Shown here in pieces: positions 8,731-17,680 of a stretch of 64,000 bases of DNA; within the stretch, counting starts at the first letter, position 1; each line of letters begins with the position of its first letter. The position numbers and the translations under genes were made by a program. The DNA is taken from contig NZ_JAUKPO010000009.1 in the NCBI RefSeq assembly GCF_030503435.1, positions 62,001 through 126,000 on the forward strand, given 5' to 3'. Below the pieces are notes generated by a model. That model worked only from the letters and a program-made list of their open reading frames with translations, was not told the origin of the DNA and did not search any database. The DNA comes from Rhodocytophaga aerolata. Lineage in GTDB: Bacteria > Bacteroidota > Bacteroidia > Cytophagales > 172606-1.

Positions 8731-9039
8731 ATGGTATTACTTATACTTGCTTCTGTTGGTAGTATGCTGCTTGCATATTATGCTATTCATAAAATATCTA
8801 TCTGGTATTCGGAGAAAGGTATTGCCGACCTGAGCGATGCCAATTTTAGGTTGAAAAAAGATGTAGCTATCAGCCGAAAAAGGGCGCTGCAATTACAGCA
8901 AAGCTTACATGAAGTAAAAGAATCGATGGAATTGCTACAACTGGAGCGGGAAACTTTACTCACGAAACAATATGAATTGCTATACTATCAGAAAGAAAAT
9001 CTGCAAAAGTGGCTAGAGGAAGATGAAGCCAAAAATTAG
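8731..9039 (+). CDS. Small protein with one membrane segment and a coiled coil
   Basis: The frame is open from a TTG-type start at 8629, but that would overlap the leader of the divergent sugar dehydrogenase gene. The ATG at 8731 gives 102 residues beginning with a single hydrophobic segment (MVLLILASVGSMLLAYYAI). The rest is highly charged and helical (RLKKDVAISRKRALQLQQ, then ESMELLQLERETLL), which looks like a coiled coil. I do not recognise a family. A signal-anchor topology with a cytoplasmic or periplasmic coiled coil is likely. The perfect 20-base terminator immediately downstream supports a real transcript. Confidence 0.55.
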   Translation: MVLLILASVGSMLLAYYAIHKISIWYSEKGIADLSDANFRLKKDVAISRKRALQLQQSLHEVKESMELLQLERETLLTKQYELLYYQKENLQKWLEEDEAKN

Positions 9040-9050
9040 CAACAACTCCA

Positions 9051-9099
9051 TACAATAAAAAAGCTCAGCCCCACTAAGAGGCTGAGCTTTTTTATTGTA
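9051..9099 (+). terminator. Strong, probably bidirectional terminator
   Basis: A perfect 20-base inverted repeat (9051-9070 with 9080-9099) surrounds a 9-base loop. The core stem is AAGCTCAGCC, flanked by A-rich and T-rich outer arms, so it would work on both strands. It ends the small coiled-coil gene. Confidence 0.9.
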
Positions 9100-9289
9100 T
9101 ACATGTTTGGCAGTAGCTAAGACATGCATAGGTGGAATAGTTTAAAGGATTACCAAGATCATAGGCAAGGCTGATATTGCTCATCAAAAAGTTTTCATTT
9201 CTACCCCAATTTTGAATTGTCAAAGGAAATAAACGCAACCTTATCAGATACAAACAATCATATTCTACACATTCTTAATCTTTACCATT

Positions 9290-10582
9290 ATGAAACCGAG
9301 AAACCTATATATGTTAGCAGCCGCCTTGTCATTTGGAGGCGTAGCTATGGGACAGCAAAGAGACCTGCAATACTGGAGACCGTATGATCAGCGCGGCGTG
9401 AATGTATTTGAAACATCCAAACAAGATACTATTGGCTTTACCGATCAGCGGGTAAGAATAGGCGGCCACTTCACGCAGCAGTTTCAGGGTTTGCGTCACA
9501 GCAACCAGGCTGAAGCAAATGTGGTGAACGGGGTTAACCTGAATGAGCTTAAACGGATCGGCAATGGCTTTAACTTAGCAACGGCCAACCTGATTATAGA
9601 TGCTCAATTGGAAGATGGTATCCGTGTACACCTGGCTACGTATCTTTCTTCCCGCCACCACCAGGAAACCTGGGTAAAAGGAGGCTATATTCAATTTGAT
9701 AAGCTGCCTTTCTTCAAAAGTGCCCTGGCCGATAAAATTATGGAGAACGTAACCATCCGTATCGGACATATGGAAATAAACTATGGCGATGCTCACTTCA
9801 GAAGATCTGATAATGGCAATGCCGTGTATAATCCCTTTGTTGAAAACCTGATCCTGGATGCGTTTACAACAGAAATTGGGGGAGAAGTATATTATCAGAA
9901 AAATGGTTTCCTGGCTATGGGTTCTATTACAGGTGGGGAAGTAAAAGGAGACATTACTCAACCTGAAAAACGTTCTCCCGCCTATATTGGTAAAATCGGC
10001 TATGACAAACAATTGAATGAAAAGCTGAGAGTACGGCTGACTGGTTCTGTATATGGCAAAGAAAAGTCTGTAAGCAATACCTTATACAGCGGAGATAGAA
10101 CAGGTTCCAGATATTACCTGGTGATGGATAATGTAAATGCCACTACCAGTGCCCAGTTCACTTCCGGTAGATTCAGCCCAGGATATGCAGATAAACTGAT
10201 GGCTTTTGTGGTGAACCCATTCGTGAAAGTTGGCGGATTAGAAGTATTTGGTAACCTGGAATTTGCTTCCGGCCGAGGCCATGGCGAACCTGCCAACCGG
10301 GAAACCAAACAGTATTCAGCCGAAGCCATTTACCGGTTCCCACAAGGCAGTGAACGTTTCTTTATCGGTGGCCGCTACAACACCGTAGAAAGCAATTTAA
10401 AAGATATGACTGCCCCCATTACTATTAACCGGGTACAGGCATCTGGCGGATGGTTCGTAACCAAAAATATCTTAGCTAAGGTAGAATATGTAGATCAGCA
10501 ATATAAAGGTTTCCTGCCATCTGACATTCGCCACGGAGGCCGATTCAATGGCCTGATGTTCGAAGCAGTACTTGGCTTCTAA
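9290..10582 (+). CDS. Outer-membrane beta-barrel (porin-like) protein
   Basis: The product has 430 residues with a signal peptide ending VAMGQ. The mature part alternates polar and hydrophobic residues as in transmembrane beta strands (VRIGGHFTQQFQGL, ATANLIIDAQLEDGI, GGWFVTKNILAKVEYV) and ends in aromatic Phe (FEAVLGF), the usual recognition residue for barrel assembly. It resembles Bacteroidota proteins annotated only as hypothetical or porin. A YceI-family gene follows 115 bases later beyond a terminator-like hairpin, a neighbourhood I associate with periplasmic or outer-membrane functions. The transported substrate, if any, is unknown. Confidence 0.75.
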   Translation: MKPRNLYMLAAALSFGGVAMGQQRDLQYWRPYDQRGVNVFETSKQDTIGFTDQRVRIGGHFTQQFQGLRHSNQAEANVVNGVNLNELKRIGNGFNLATANLIIDAQLEDGIRVHLATYLSSRHHQETWVKGGYIQFDKLPFFKSALADKIMENVTIRIGHMEINYGDAHFRRSDNGNAVYNPFVENLILDAFTTEIGGEVYYQKNGFLAMGSITGGEVKGDITQPEKRSPAYIGKIGYDKQLNEKLRVRLTGSVYGKEKSVSNTLYSGDRTGSRYYLVMDNVNATTSAQFTSGRFSPGYADKLMAFVVNPFVKVGGLEVFGNLEFASGRGHGEPANRETKQYSAEAIYRFPQGSERFFIGGRYNTVESNLKDMTAPITINRVQASGGWFVTKNILAKVEYVDQQYKGFLPSDIRHGGRFNGLMFEAVLGF

Positions 10583-10614
10583 CCAGAAAGAGACATACTC
10601 GTTTACCTAATTCA

Positions 10615-10677
10615 AAGTCCCTTCCGGCAGAGGCTACAACCAAGGTGTAGAACAATGCAAGAAGGGACTTCTTATTT
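10615..10677 (+). terminator. Terminator after the barrel gene
   Basis: AAGTCCCTTC at 10615-10624 pairs with GAAGGGACTT at 10661-10670, a perfect 10-base stem. A second, weaker hairpin may form inside the 36-base loop. The right arm is followed by CTTATTTT. Confidence 0.7.
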
Positions 10678-10697
10678 TACCAGTAGATACCTTACCC

Positions 10698-11342
10698 ATG
10701 AATCCGATCCATTTTGCCATGAGTTGTTTGCTGCTATTTATTCCTCAAGGAATTTTGCCTGCGCATCTTCTTCCATATAACGCACCAGTAGAGCAGAGTT
10801 ACCGGGTTATACTTTCCGATGAGAGTAAGTTATCCATCGTAGGCCGGACCAACATCAGTCAGTTTACCTGTAAGTACACGCAAACCATAGAGCCCGATGT
10901 ACTGGATGTATATGTACGGCAGGAGAAGGATGGCCTGGTTTTTTCTAACGCCTTCATCCTGCTGCAAACTATGTATTTTAAAGCTGGTCCTTCGCAGATG
11001 AATCAGGACCTGCAAACATTTCTGAAGGTAAAAGAGTATCCTACTGCCACTATACGGCTGCTAAAGCTCCGGCTGACAAAAGCACAACTAGCCGATAGCC
11101 AGTTACAAAAAGCTATGTCTGAAATGGAAATTACCCTGGCCGGTGTTACAAAAACCTATGAAATACCAGTCAGCATTAGCAGAAATGGGGAAGAACGCTT
11201 GTTAAGTGGAGGCCTGGAGCTGAATATCTGTGATTTTAATCTGGAGCCCCCAGTAGTGATGATGGGCATGATCCGGGTAAAAGAGGCTGTGAAAGTGAAT
11301 TTTATGTTACGGGCATGTATTGAAAAAAACATCATCAATTAA
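10698..11342 (+). CDS. YceI family periplasmic lipid-binding-like protein
   Basis: The 214-residue product carries an N-terminal signal sequence and then a YceI-type lipocalin-like fold. Signature stretches are SKLSIVGRTNISQFTCKY, FLKVKEYPTATIRL, MEITLAGVTKTYEIPVSI and the C-terminal MGMIRVKEAVKVNFML. YceI proteins bind isoprenoid-type ligands in the periplasm in characterised cases. The ligand here is unknown. The gene sits downstream of the outer-membrane barrel gene but is separated by a hairpin, so cotranscription may be partial. Its own terminator lies directly after the stop. Confidence 0.8.
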   Translation: MNPIHFAMSCLLLFIPQGILPAHLLPYNAPVEQSYRVILSDESKLSIVGRTNISQFTCKYTQTIEPDVLDVYVRQEKDGLVFSNAFILLQTMYFKAGPSQMNQDLQTFLKVKEYPTATIRLLKLRLTKAQLADSQLQKAMSEMEITLAGVTKTYEIPVSISRNGEERLLSGGLELNICDFNLEPPVVMMGMIRVKEAVKVNFMLRACIEKNIIN

Positions 11343-11366
11343 TAGTTCCGCTTTCTTGTACCGCCT

Positions 11367-11397
11367 AAGCCTGAAGTATCCAGTTCAGGCTTTTTGT
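11367..11397 (+). terminator. Terminator after the YceI gene
   Basis: AAGCCTGAA (11367-11375) pairs with TTCAGGCTT (11384-11392) around an 8-base loop, and the stem runs into TTTTTG. Confidence 0.8.
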
Positions 11398-11440
11398 TTA
11401 ATGTAGCAGGTAAAAAGCAGTATACAAACAGATTCATTAA

Positions 11441-11448
11441 TATATTTG
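11441..11448 (+). promoter_or_regulatory. -7 box upstream of pgeF
   Basis: TATATTTG, followed by CA, is a perfect TAnnTTTG box. It lies between the upstream terminator and the pgeF ATG at 11477, predicting a leader of roughly 20 bases. No clear -33 element is seen. Confidence 0.5.
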
Positions 11449-11476
11449 CACCACAGCAAGAATAAACCAGCTTCCA

Positions 11477-12274
11477 ATGATACAACAAACAACCGATTCC
11501 CTGAAATTATGGCAATTCCATAACTTATCTCAACACAAAGGGATAAAGCATTTTATATCAGGGCGTTCTGGAGGGGTGAGTGAAGGAGAAATTGGGTCAC
11601 TTAATTTGAGTTTCCGGGCAGGCGATACCAGGGAAAATGTACAAGAGAACCGCAGCAGGCTGGCGTATGCATTGGGCATTTCACCAGAGCAACTTTTTTT
11701 TCCGGCCCAGACGCATAGCATTCACGTAAAAAAAGTAGAGCCAGGCACCCAGTCAGCTTCTTTAACCGATACAGATGCCTTAGTAACAAATTCTCCTGGT
11801 CAATGTATTTGTGTCATGTCTGCTGATTGTGTGCCCATCCTGTTGTACGATCCGGTGAAAGAGGCTGTGGGTGCGGTGCATGCCGGATGGCGGGGAACAG
11901 TAGGCAAAATAGTGACGGCTACGGTGCAGGCCATGCAGCAAGAGTTTGGAACAAAGCCTGCTGACCTTATTGCTGGAATAGGCCCTTCTATTTGTCCGGA
12001 AGTATATCAGATAGGAGAGGAGGTGATAGAAGCCGTTTTGCAAACTTTTGGGAAAGAGGCTAATTTAATCTCTAACCAGAATGGAGAAGGAAAAGGCTAT
12101 TTTAACTTGTGGGAGGCTAACCGCATTCAGTTGCTAAACTTGGGTGTACAGCCCACCTCTATTGAAGTGGCTGGCATTTGTACCTATCAGCAAAGCGATC
12201 AGTTTTTTTCTGCCAGAAAATCTGGCAACCGGGCCGGCCGATTTGCAGCTGGTATACTCATCTGCCCTGAATAA
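11477..12274 (+). CDS. pgeF: Peptidoglycan editing factor PgeF (YfiH/laccase-domain family)
   Basis: The 265-residue protein covers the full length of the family. The metal-site motifs are present: QTHSIHV (about residues 77-83), SADCVPILLYDP and GAVHAGWRGTVGKI, then GPSICPEVYQIG and TYQQSDQFFSARKSG near the C-terminus. PgeF is a cytoplasmic enzyme that removes wrongly incorporated L-serine-containing muropeptide precursors; older annotation calls the family polyphenol oxidase or multicopper laccase. A perfect -7 box just upstream suggests its own promoter. The gene converges with the TonB-plug protein gene, whose stop lies 17 bases away. Confidence 0.92.
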   Translation: MIQQTTDSLKLWQFHNLSQHKGIKHFISGRSGGVSEGEIGSLNLSFRAGDTRENVQENRSRLAYALGISPEQLFFPAQTHSIHVKKVEPGTQSASLTDTDALVTNSPGQCICVMSADCVPILLYDPVKEAVGAVHAGWRGTVGKIVTATVQAMQQEFGTKPADLIAGIGPSICPEVYQIGEEVIEAVLQTFGKEANLISNQNGEGKGYFNLWEANRIQLLNLGVQPTSIEVAGICTYQQSDQFFSARKSGNRAGRFAAGILICPE

Positions 12275-12291
12275 AAGTCTGTTGCCTGGGC

Positions 12292-15200
12292 TTATTTCCC
12301 CAGAATAACTGTTTTTAGAATGGGGTGTCCAGTAGCTGAGATGCCTTCAATCCGGATTTCCATAGTACTTGTAACATCAGAGTTAGAAAAAGATATGTTG
12401 GCTTTGCCATTTTCATCCGTGTAAAGAAGCGGCTCCCAATATAAGGTAGCTCTGTGATCTGGCTTTACGTTTTCTTCTTTCTCTACTTCATAGTCTGGTG
12501 AGTAAAACTCTCTGGGATAATTAAATCCAGTTACCTGAATTTTTTTCATCCCTTCGGTCGTGGGCATCTGGGCCGAAAATTTCCCTTTTTTGGTATAAAT
12601 AGCAATTACGCCGTTGCCTCCCCGCACACCATACATACTGGCACTGGCCCCTTTCAGTATTTCAATGCGGGAAACATCCATAGGGTTAAAACTCATCAAA
12701 GCTGTTCCTTCCAAATCCTGAATGGGCATACCATCCATCAGGTAAAGGGGTTGTGTTGAAGAATTAAACGAAGAAGCATTGCGTATCTTAACATTGTAGG
12801 CATTGGGATTTTCGGCATCTCTGGTCACTTGTACACCTGCCAGCCTGCCTGAAAACAACTCATAAATGTTAGAAGCTGTTGGAAATTTTTCATCAATAAT
12901 CAATACATCATCGGCTTGGCTATGAAGGCGGTGTACTCCGGCAGACTCACTGGGTGTCGGCGTAACTTTCTTACCTTTCACTACTACCTCTTCCAGCATT
13001 TTGGTGTCGAACATGGCGTAGGCGCTATCTATCTGACTCCGGGTTCTGGCACTTTTAATATAAGTCAAGGCATAACTTGTTACGTCTAAGTTTTTTACCG
13101 GAAACTTTGGGGGCATAATCTTAGGAATTAGCATTGTATCCAGCTGAAGGGTAGCCTCCGTTTTTCTGCTTTTGGCATCTTTTGCTTCATACATTACCGT
13201 AGCTGTATTCATAAAATCATAAGTAGGTAGTACAAAGCGGCCATCGGCTCTGGTGGTTGTTTCCTGAGGCATGGAATACAAAGTGTCGATTGGAATAAAT
13301 GTTAGTTTGGTGTTGCTTAAAGGAAGTACTTTTTTCCGGGAAGTGGTAAGGGCTTGCCCACTGATTACCAAGCCTTTCTCGTTGGCGTAGCTAACTGGCG
13401 CACGTTGCCCTGCGATAATCGGTTGCCAGGTAAATCTACGCCATCCCTGGGTCAGCAAAAGATTATCCAGGTCTTCCGGGCGGCCAACCTGATTGCCCTG
13501 AAAATAGTAACTTGGGGATTCGATGTATCCCTTTAGATCAGAGGTAAGCAGCAAATAGGAAAGGATATGTTCTTGTGTGCTATCGGGCGGAATTTGCTGC
13601 GCATCGGTTACCGACAGAGATACCGTCGCGGCTACTGGGTTTCCGGATGCATCGCTAAAAGTCAGTTCTATTTCAGCCGGTTCCCGGGGTTCGTATTTTT
13701 CCTGGTTGGCTTGCAGATTCACTGAAACTTCTGTTCCGTTATCATGCACAAAAAGGAGACGTTCGCATAAAGGTTTCCCTTCGGACGTAAAAAGGGTAAG
13801 CTGGCAAATGCCATCCGGAAACTTTGCTATAGGGATTTCTATAAATGCAACACCATTGGTTAATTTTTCATCATGGGTATAGTAAATTCTTCCCCTAGTC
13901 TGGCCAACCAGTGTTATGGTTTCCTGCCTGTATTTACTGGAGCTAAGGATTTTCACTTCTACCTTTCCGGAATCAGGCAGAGAAGCAGTAAGGGTAATGC
14001 CTTCAGCTTGTATTTCAGGCAAAGCAGTAATCAGACTTCCGGCTGTGCTTTCACAAACTGCCTGATACTTTTTGCCTGGCAATGGCTTAAAATAAAAACT
14101 ACCCATCCCCAGAGCATTGCTTTCAAACGAAACTATTTTATTTCCTTCCTCATCCATGACAGTCCCCTTTATGGCAAGCCCTTTTCCATTCGGACCTAGT
14201 GCCTTAAAACCTACCCGGCTGGCTATATTCCGGACCAGATTGCCTCCTTCCGGAAAAAACTGTACAGCCAGGGCTTTACTAGTTGTTTGAGCAAGATTTT
14301 GTGTGGCAATAGGTTGTTTCTGGTGGATATGATAAATTTCAATCGGTTTGTCGAAAAAATAGTCTGGCGCAGCGTTCTGCATCCAGTTAGTGTAGGCCCT
14401 CAGTCTGTATACGCCGGTAGGCAGCAGTGTGGGAAGAGCCAGGTTTCCTGCTGCCCTCCCGTCTATTACTTTAATCTTTTGCTGATTGATCTGCTTCCCC
14501 TCCGGAGAAATTAAGTCTATGTAAGCTACCTGGCTTTCCGGATACAAGCCATGGCTGCTGGCATCTACCAGGTAGGCACTGTACCATAGCATTTCGCCAC
14601 TTACATAGAAGTTTTTATCCAGGTGCAAGTAGATTTTTTGTTCAGCCTGCAAAGTGTTCCATCGAACCAATCTGGCTTGTAAGCTATCCAGAAAGGAAGT
14701 TGCTGCCACAGCATTTGCATCTTGTGCAGCAAGGCTACCGGCAGGCAAATAATCAAAGGGGAGCATATCGGCTACGCCTTCTTTCACCAGATATCCGGTT
14801 AATTCATATGAGGAGGGATCATACGCTTGTCCCATGGAATTGAGTTCAATAAAGGCCTTTCTGATGCGTATTCTCGATACCTGAAATGGCGCATCTTTGT
14901 ACGGAGAATTGCGGTCGTTTGCTTTGATATAAATAATTTCAATTTTACCCGGAAATACCATTCGTTTCTCAAAATTGAATGGGCCGGGAAACAATACTTT
15001 CGCCGGGATAAGTTTTGACAGTGTGTTTCCGGTTTCCTGCGATAAAAACCGGTGCATGGATTGTACATTTTCTATCGGATCACGTTCTACCTTATAGGCC
15101 AGAAAACCTTCCGCTTCCCAGGTATTATCAATCAGGCTTTTAAAGAAATGCCGGATAGACCCCATGTAAGCATCCCGGCGGTTCTTTTTCCATCGTTGCT

Positions 15201-15882
15201 CTTCCCGGGTATTTTCAGCTTTCAGTTCCTCAAACTTGGTTTCACCCAGGTACAGGGCGCCGGTTTTGCTCAGTTCAAATTGTTTGAGGTAATAAATTAG
15301 TTTATAGCCCAGTGCTCTGTTTTCTATTTCCAATGGCTGGGTGGCTGTGGCGGTCAGGGTGCTTTCAGTTTCGTTAAATTCAAGTACCCAGGGATTTAAT
15401 ATTTTGCATAAAGGTGCATTAACCGTTTCGCCCAGTATATTCCGTTCAAACCGGCGGTAAAGCCGTTGCCAGGTTTTATCTTGCTTTGCTTGTACCCGTA
15501 CTTCGCCCAGCACTTGTTCAACCGGAGAAAGAGAGATGTTCAACTCAAGGGTAGATATAGATTCTGTGCGGAGCGCCCGTTTGTAAGGGGTAAAGCCTAC
15601 ATAAGAAACAATGAGTTCGGAATTACCCAGCGGAACACCGGGTAAGGTATAATATCCTTGCTCATCGGACGTAGTGCCTACTGTGCTGTTGTTCAGGAAT
15701 ACGTTAGCAAAGGGAATCGGTTCACCATTATCCGCCTGGGTAATTCTGCCTTTAACACTACCGGTTTTTAATGTATCGGCTGCAACTGGCTGGGATTGCT
15801 GGTAGGAGAGGGCCCGTGCGTTATGCGTGGAAAGAAAAAGCCAGAGGAAGAAGGAGTAATATAGTAAAAGTTTGGTTATCAT
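12292..15882 (-). CDS. Carboxypeptidase-regulatory / MG2 / TonB-plug surface protein without barrel
   Basis: The product has 1196 residues. After a signal peptide comes a carboxypeptidase-regulatory-like domain (about 42-125, SVKGRITQADNGEPIPFANV), a middle region with an alpha-2-macroglobulin MG2-like domain starting near residue 410 (KIYLHLDKNFYVSGEMLW), and a TonB-receptor plug domain near 995-1105 (IYELFSGRLAGVQV, LYLMDGMPI, VSRIEILKGASASMYGVRGG). About 90 residues follow the plug, too few for a 22-strand barrel. Such plug-bearing, barrel-less proteins occur widely in Bacteroidota and their job is unknown. An outer-membrane location and a partner in a Ton-type complex are inferences. It appears to be monocistronic. 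Confidence 0.85.
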   Translation of the reverse strand: MITKLLLYYSFFLWLFLSTHNARALSYQQSQPVAADTLKTGSVKGRITQADNGEPIPFANVFLNNSTVGTTSDEQGYYTLPGVPLGNSELIVSYVGFTPYKRALRTESISTLELNISLSPVEQVLGEVRVQAKQDKTWQRLYRRFERNILGETVNAPLCKILNPWVLEFNETESTLTATATQPLEIENRALGYKLIYYLKQFELSKTGALYLGETKFEELKAENTREEQRWKKNRRDAYMGSIRHFFKSLIDNTWEAEGFLAYKVERDPIENVQSMHRFLSQETGNTLSKLIPAKVLFPGPFNFEKRMVFPGKIEIIYIKANDRNSPYKDAPFQVSRIRIRKAFIELNSMGQAYDPSSYELTGYLVKEGVADMLPFDYLPAGSLAAQDANAVAATSFLDSLQARLVRWNTLQAEQKIYLHLDKNFYVSGEMLWYSAYLVDASSHGLYPESQVAYIDLISPEGKQINQQKIKVIDGRAAGNLALPTLLPTGVYRLRAYTNWMQNAAPDYFFDKPIEIYHIHQKQPIATQNLAQTTSKALAVQFFPEGGNLVRNIASRVGFKALGPNGKGLAIKGTVMDEEGNKIVSFESNALGMGSFYFKPLPGKKYQAVCESTAGSLITALPEIQAEGITLTASLPDSGKVEVKILSSSKYRQETITLVGQTRGRIYYTHDEKLTNGVAFIEIPIAKFPDGICQLTLFTSEGKPLCERLLFVHDNGTEVSVNLQANQEKYEPREPAEIELTFSDASGNPVAATVSLSVTDAQQIPPDSTQEHILSYLLLTSDLKGYIESPSYYFQGNQVGRPEDLDNLLLTQGWRRFTWQPIIAGQRAPVSYANEKGLVISGQALTTSRKKVLPLSNTKLTFIPIDTLYSMPQETTTRADGRFVLPTYDFMNTATVMYEAKDAKSRKTEATLQLDTMLIPKIMPPKFPVKNLDVTSYALTYIKSARTRSQIDSAYAMFDTKMLEEVVVKGKKVTPTPSESAGVHRLHSQADDVLIIDEKFPTASNIYELFSGRLAGVQVTRDAENPNAYNVKIRNASSFNSSTQPLYLMDGMPIQDLEGTALMSFNPMDVSRIEILKGASASMYGVRGGNGVIAIYTKKGKFSAQMPTTEGMKKIQVTGFNYPREFYSPDYEVEKEENVKPDHRATLYWEPLLYTDENGKANISFSNSDVTSTMEIRIEGISATGHPILKTVILGK

Positions 15883-16072
15883 AGCTATAACCCTAAACCC
15901 TTAGAGTTTAAGAATAAGTAGTTTGCTTAGGTAAAATAAATTCGTGTATAGTAAGTTACGAATTTTTATCTGAAGTATAGTATCCAAACATTCAGCTACA
16001 GGCTATAACTACCGGTCACTGCTTTGAAACGGTCGGTCACTAATTATTGACAGAAAGTGATGGATCAGACTG

Positions 16073-16120
16073 ATGAGTAATAACTATTCATTACTCATTA
16101 CTCATTAGTCATTACTCATT
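16073..16120 (-). repeat. AATGANTAATGACTA repeat cluster overlapping the folA stop (copy A)
   Basis: Three copies of ATTACTCATT (16090-16099, 16097-16106, 16111-16120) and one inverted ATGAGTAAT (16073-16081) form a possible hairpin. On the folA coding strand the 15-mer AATGAGTAATGACTA spans 16120-16106 and includes the folA stop codon. Near-identical 15-mers occur at 18364 and 34881. Confidence 0.6.
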
Positions 16121-16609
16121 GTTCACTCTTTCCCAGGTTACAAAGTCGAAGGCATAGTCGTGTTTTTCATCCTTGGGGAACGACTGACGGGCCGTTTCTT
16201 TCCATTCATTTTTGGAGAACTCCGGAAACAGAGCATCTCCTTCCGGGGCAGCTTTCACTTCGGTTAAATACATCTTATTGGCCAGAGGCAATGCTTGGGC
16301 ATAGATCTGCGAGCCACCAATGACGTAAATTTCCTCATCCAGTTTTCTGGCTTCCTGTATGCCTTCATTCAGGGAATGTACGACTATACAGGATTCCTGC
16401 TGGTACTGCTCATCGCGGGTAATAATTATGGAAGTCCGTCCTGGCAAGGGCTTGCCCAGAGATTCAAACGTTTTTCTTCCCATAATGATCGGATGGCCTA
16501 AGGTAAGTTCTTTAAAGTGTTTAAAATCTTTCGGCAAGCGCCAAACCAGGTCGTTGTCTTTACCAATTACCCGGTTTTGTGCATGGGCAGCTACAAGGAT
16601 TATTTGCAT
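16112..16609 (-). CDS. folA: Dihydrofolate reductase
   Basis: This 165-residue enzyme matches chromosomal DHFR in length and motifs: IILVAAHAQNRVIGKDNDLVWRLPKDFKHF at the substrate loop (read in parts: VIGKDNDLVWRLP), HPIIMGRKTFESLG, LPGRTSIIIT and YVIGGSQIYAQALP near the NADPH site. It reduces dihydrofolate to tetrahydrofolate with NADPH in the cytoplasm. fmt, whose product uses a folate cofactor, lies 63 bases upstream on the same strand, so the pair may be cotranscribed. The end of the gene overlaps a short repeat cluster. It is an ordinary housekeeping copy, with no sign of being a mobile trimethoprim-resistance gene. Confidence 0.95.
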   Translation of the reverse strand: MQIILVAAHAQNRVIGKDNDLVWRLPKDFKHFKELTLGHPIIMGRKTFESLGKPLPGRTSIIITRDEQYQQESCIVVHSLNEGIQEARKLDEEIYVIGGSQIYAQALPLANKMYLTEVKAAPEGDALFPEFSKNEWKETARQSFPKDEKHDYAFDFVTWERVNNE

Positions 16610-16672
16610 ATAGAAAATGGGTTGATTAAATAGCTCAATGGATTAGTATGATTTTCAATTCTCTAGTCTGCC

Positions 16673-17596
16673 TCACAAGGTATTTCCCCGTAGAAACTCT
16701 GCTGTCTTCATTTTTTTCTTCCCTTCCTGTTGCAGTTCGTCAATAGCTACCCAGCCATCCTGGGTTCTTATCCGGATGTATTCCTTAGAATCGGTAACTA
16801 TGGTACCTGGCGTTGCCATACTGTTTTCTGAAGAAATACCTTTTATAGCATATATCTTATAAAACTTATCCTGAAGAGTAGTCCAGGCTGTAGGGTAGGG
16901 AGAAAGGCCCCTGACAAAATCATATACTTTTTTAGCAGGTTGGTTCCAGTTAATTTCACAGGTTTCTTTGTAAATTTTGGGAGCTGTTTTAATAGATTCA
17001 CCAAGCTGCTGGGGAATCTGCGGATACGTGCCTGATTCTATGGCCTGTACCGTTTGTAAAACTAACCGGGCACCTTTTTGCCTCAACCGTTCATATAATC
17101 TGCCGGCAGTATCGTGTTCATAAATAGGCTCTTTCTCCTGAAAGATAATATTGCCTGTATCTATTTCATGTTTCAGAAAAAAAGTAGTAAGGCCAGTCTC
17201 CGTTTCACCATTGATAATTGCCCAGTTAATGGGAGCGGCACCGCGGTATTGGGGCAATAGGGAAGCGTGCAGGTTGAATGTGCCTATTTCGGGCATATTC
17301 CAGACCGCTTCCGGCAGCATCCGGAAGGCCACCACAATCTGCAGGGTAGCTCCGTAACTTTTAAGCTCTTCAATAAATTCCGGCGATTTTAAGTTGGTAG
17401 GTTGAAGCACCGGAATATGATATTTTACAGCTACTTCCTTCACCGGCGATGGGGTTAGCTTTAACCCTCTGCCGGAAGGTTTGTCGGGTGCGGTAATAAC
17501 GGCCACAACCGGGTAGTTATGTTGTAGTAATATTTCCAGGCTGGGAACAGCAAATTCTGGTGTTCCCATAAAAATAATTTTTAAGGTAGAATCCAT
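16673..17596 (-). CDS. fmt: Methionyl-tRNA formyltransferase
   Basis: The 307-residue protein begins with KIIFMGTPEFAVPSLEILL, and contains the formyl-folate site HASLLPQYRGAAPINWAI followed by GETETGLTTFFL. The C-terminal OB-like domain is present (CEINWNQPAKKVYDFVRGL and SPYPTAW). It formylates the initiator Met-tRNA using 10-formyltetrahydrofolate. The gene precedes folA on the minus strand with a 63-base gap, a sensible folate-linked pairing. The intergenic region between this gene and greA (17597-17887) is 291 bases and contains a hairpin terminator that belongs to neither flanking gene. Confidence 0.95.
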   Translation of the reverse strand: MDSTLKIIFMGTPEFAVPSLEILLQHNYPVVAVITAPDKPSGRGLKLTPSPVKEVAVKYHIPVLQPTNLKSPEFIEELKSYGATLQIVVAFRMLPEAVWNMPEIGTFNLHASLLPQYRGAAPINWAIINGETETGLTTFFLKHEIDTGNIIFQEKEPIYEHDTAGRLYERLRQKGARLVLQTVQAIESGTYPQIPQQLGESIKTAPKIYKETCEINWNQPAKKVYDFVRGLSPYPTAWTTLQDKFYKIYAIKGISSENSMATPGTIVTDSKEYIRIRTQDGWVAIDELQQEGKKKMKTAEFLRGNTL

Positions 17597-17680
17597 AGTT
17601 TATCTTGTATACGCAAGCAATAGTGCCAGCTAAAAACGGTGGTCTGAATATTAAACTATTAAATGAAAAATTTATAAATT

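Noticed and set aside
13577-14199. Plus-strand open frames within the TonB-plug gene
   Set aside because: They are shadows antisense to a long conserved gene and contain no start context or motif.
16073-16120. Direct repeats ATTACTCATT as a CRISPR-like array
   Set aside because: The units are only 10 bases, overlap each other and have no unique spacers; they fit a hairpin repeat.
16112-16609. DHFR as a mobile trimethoprim-resistance gene
   Set aside because: It has chromosomal FolA length and neighbours (fmt) and no mobile element next to it.
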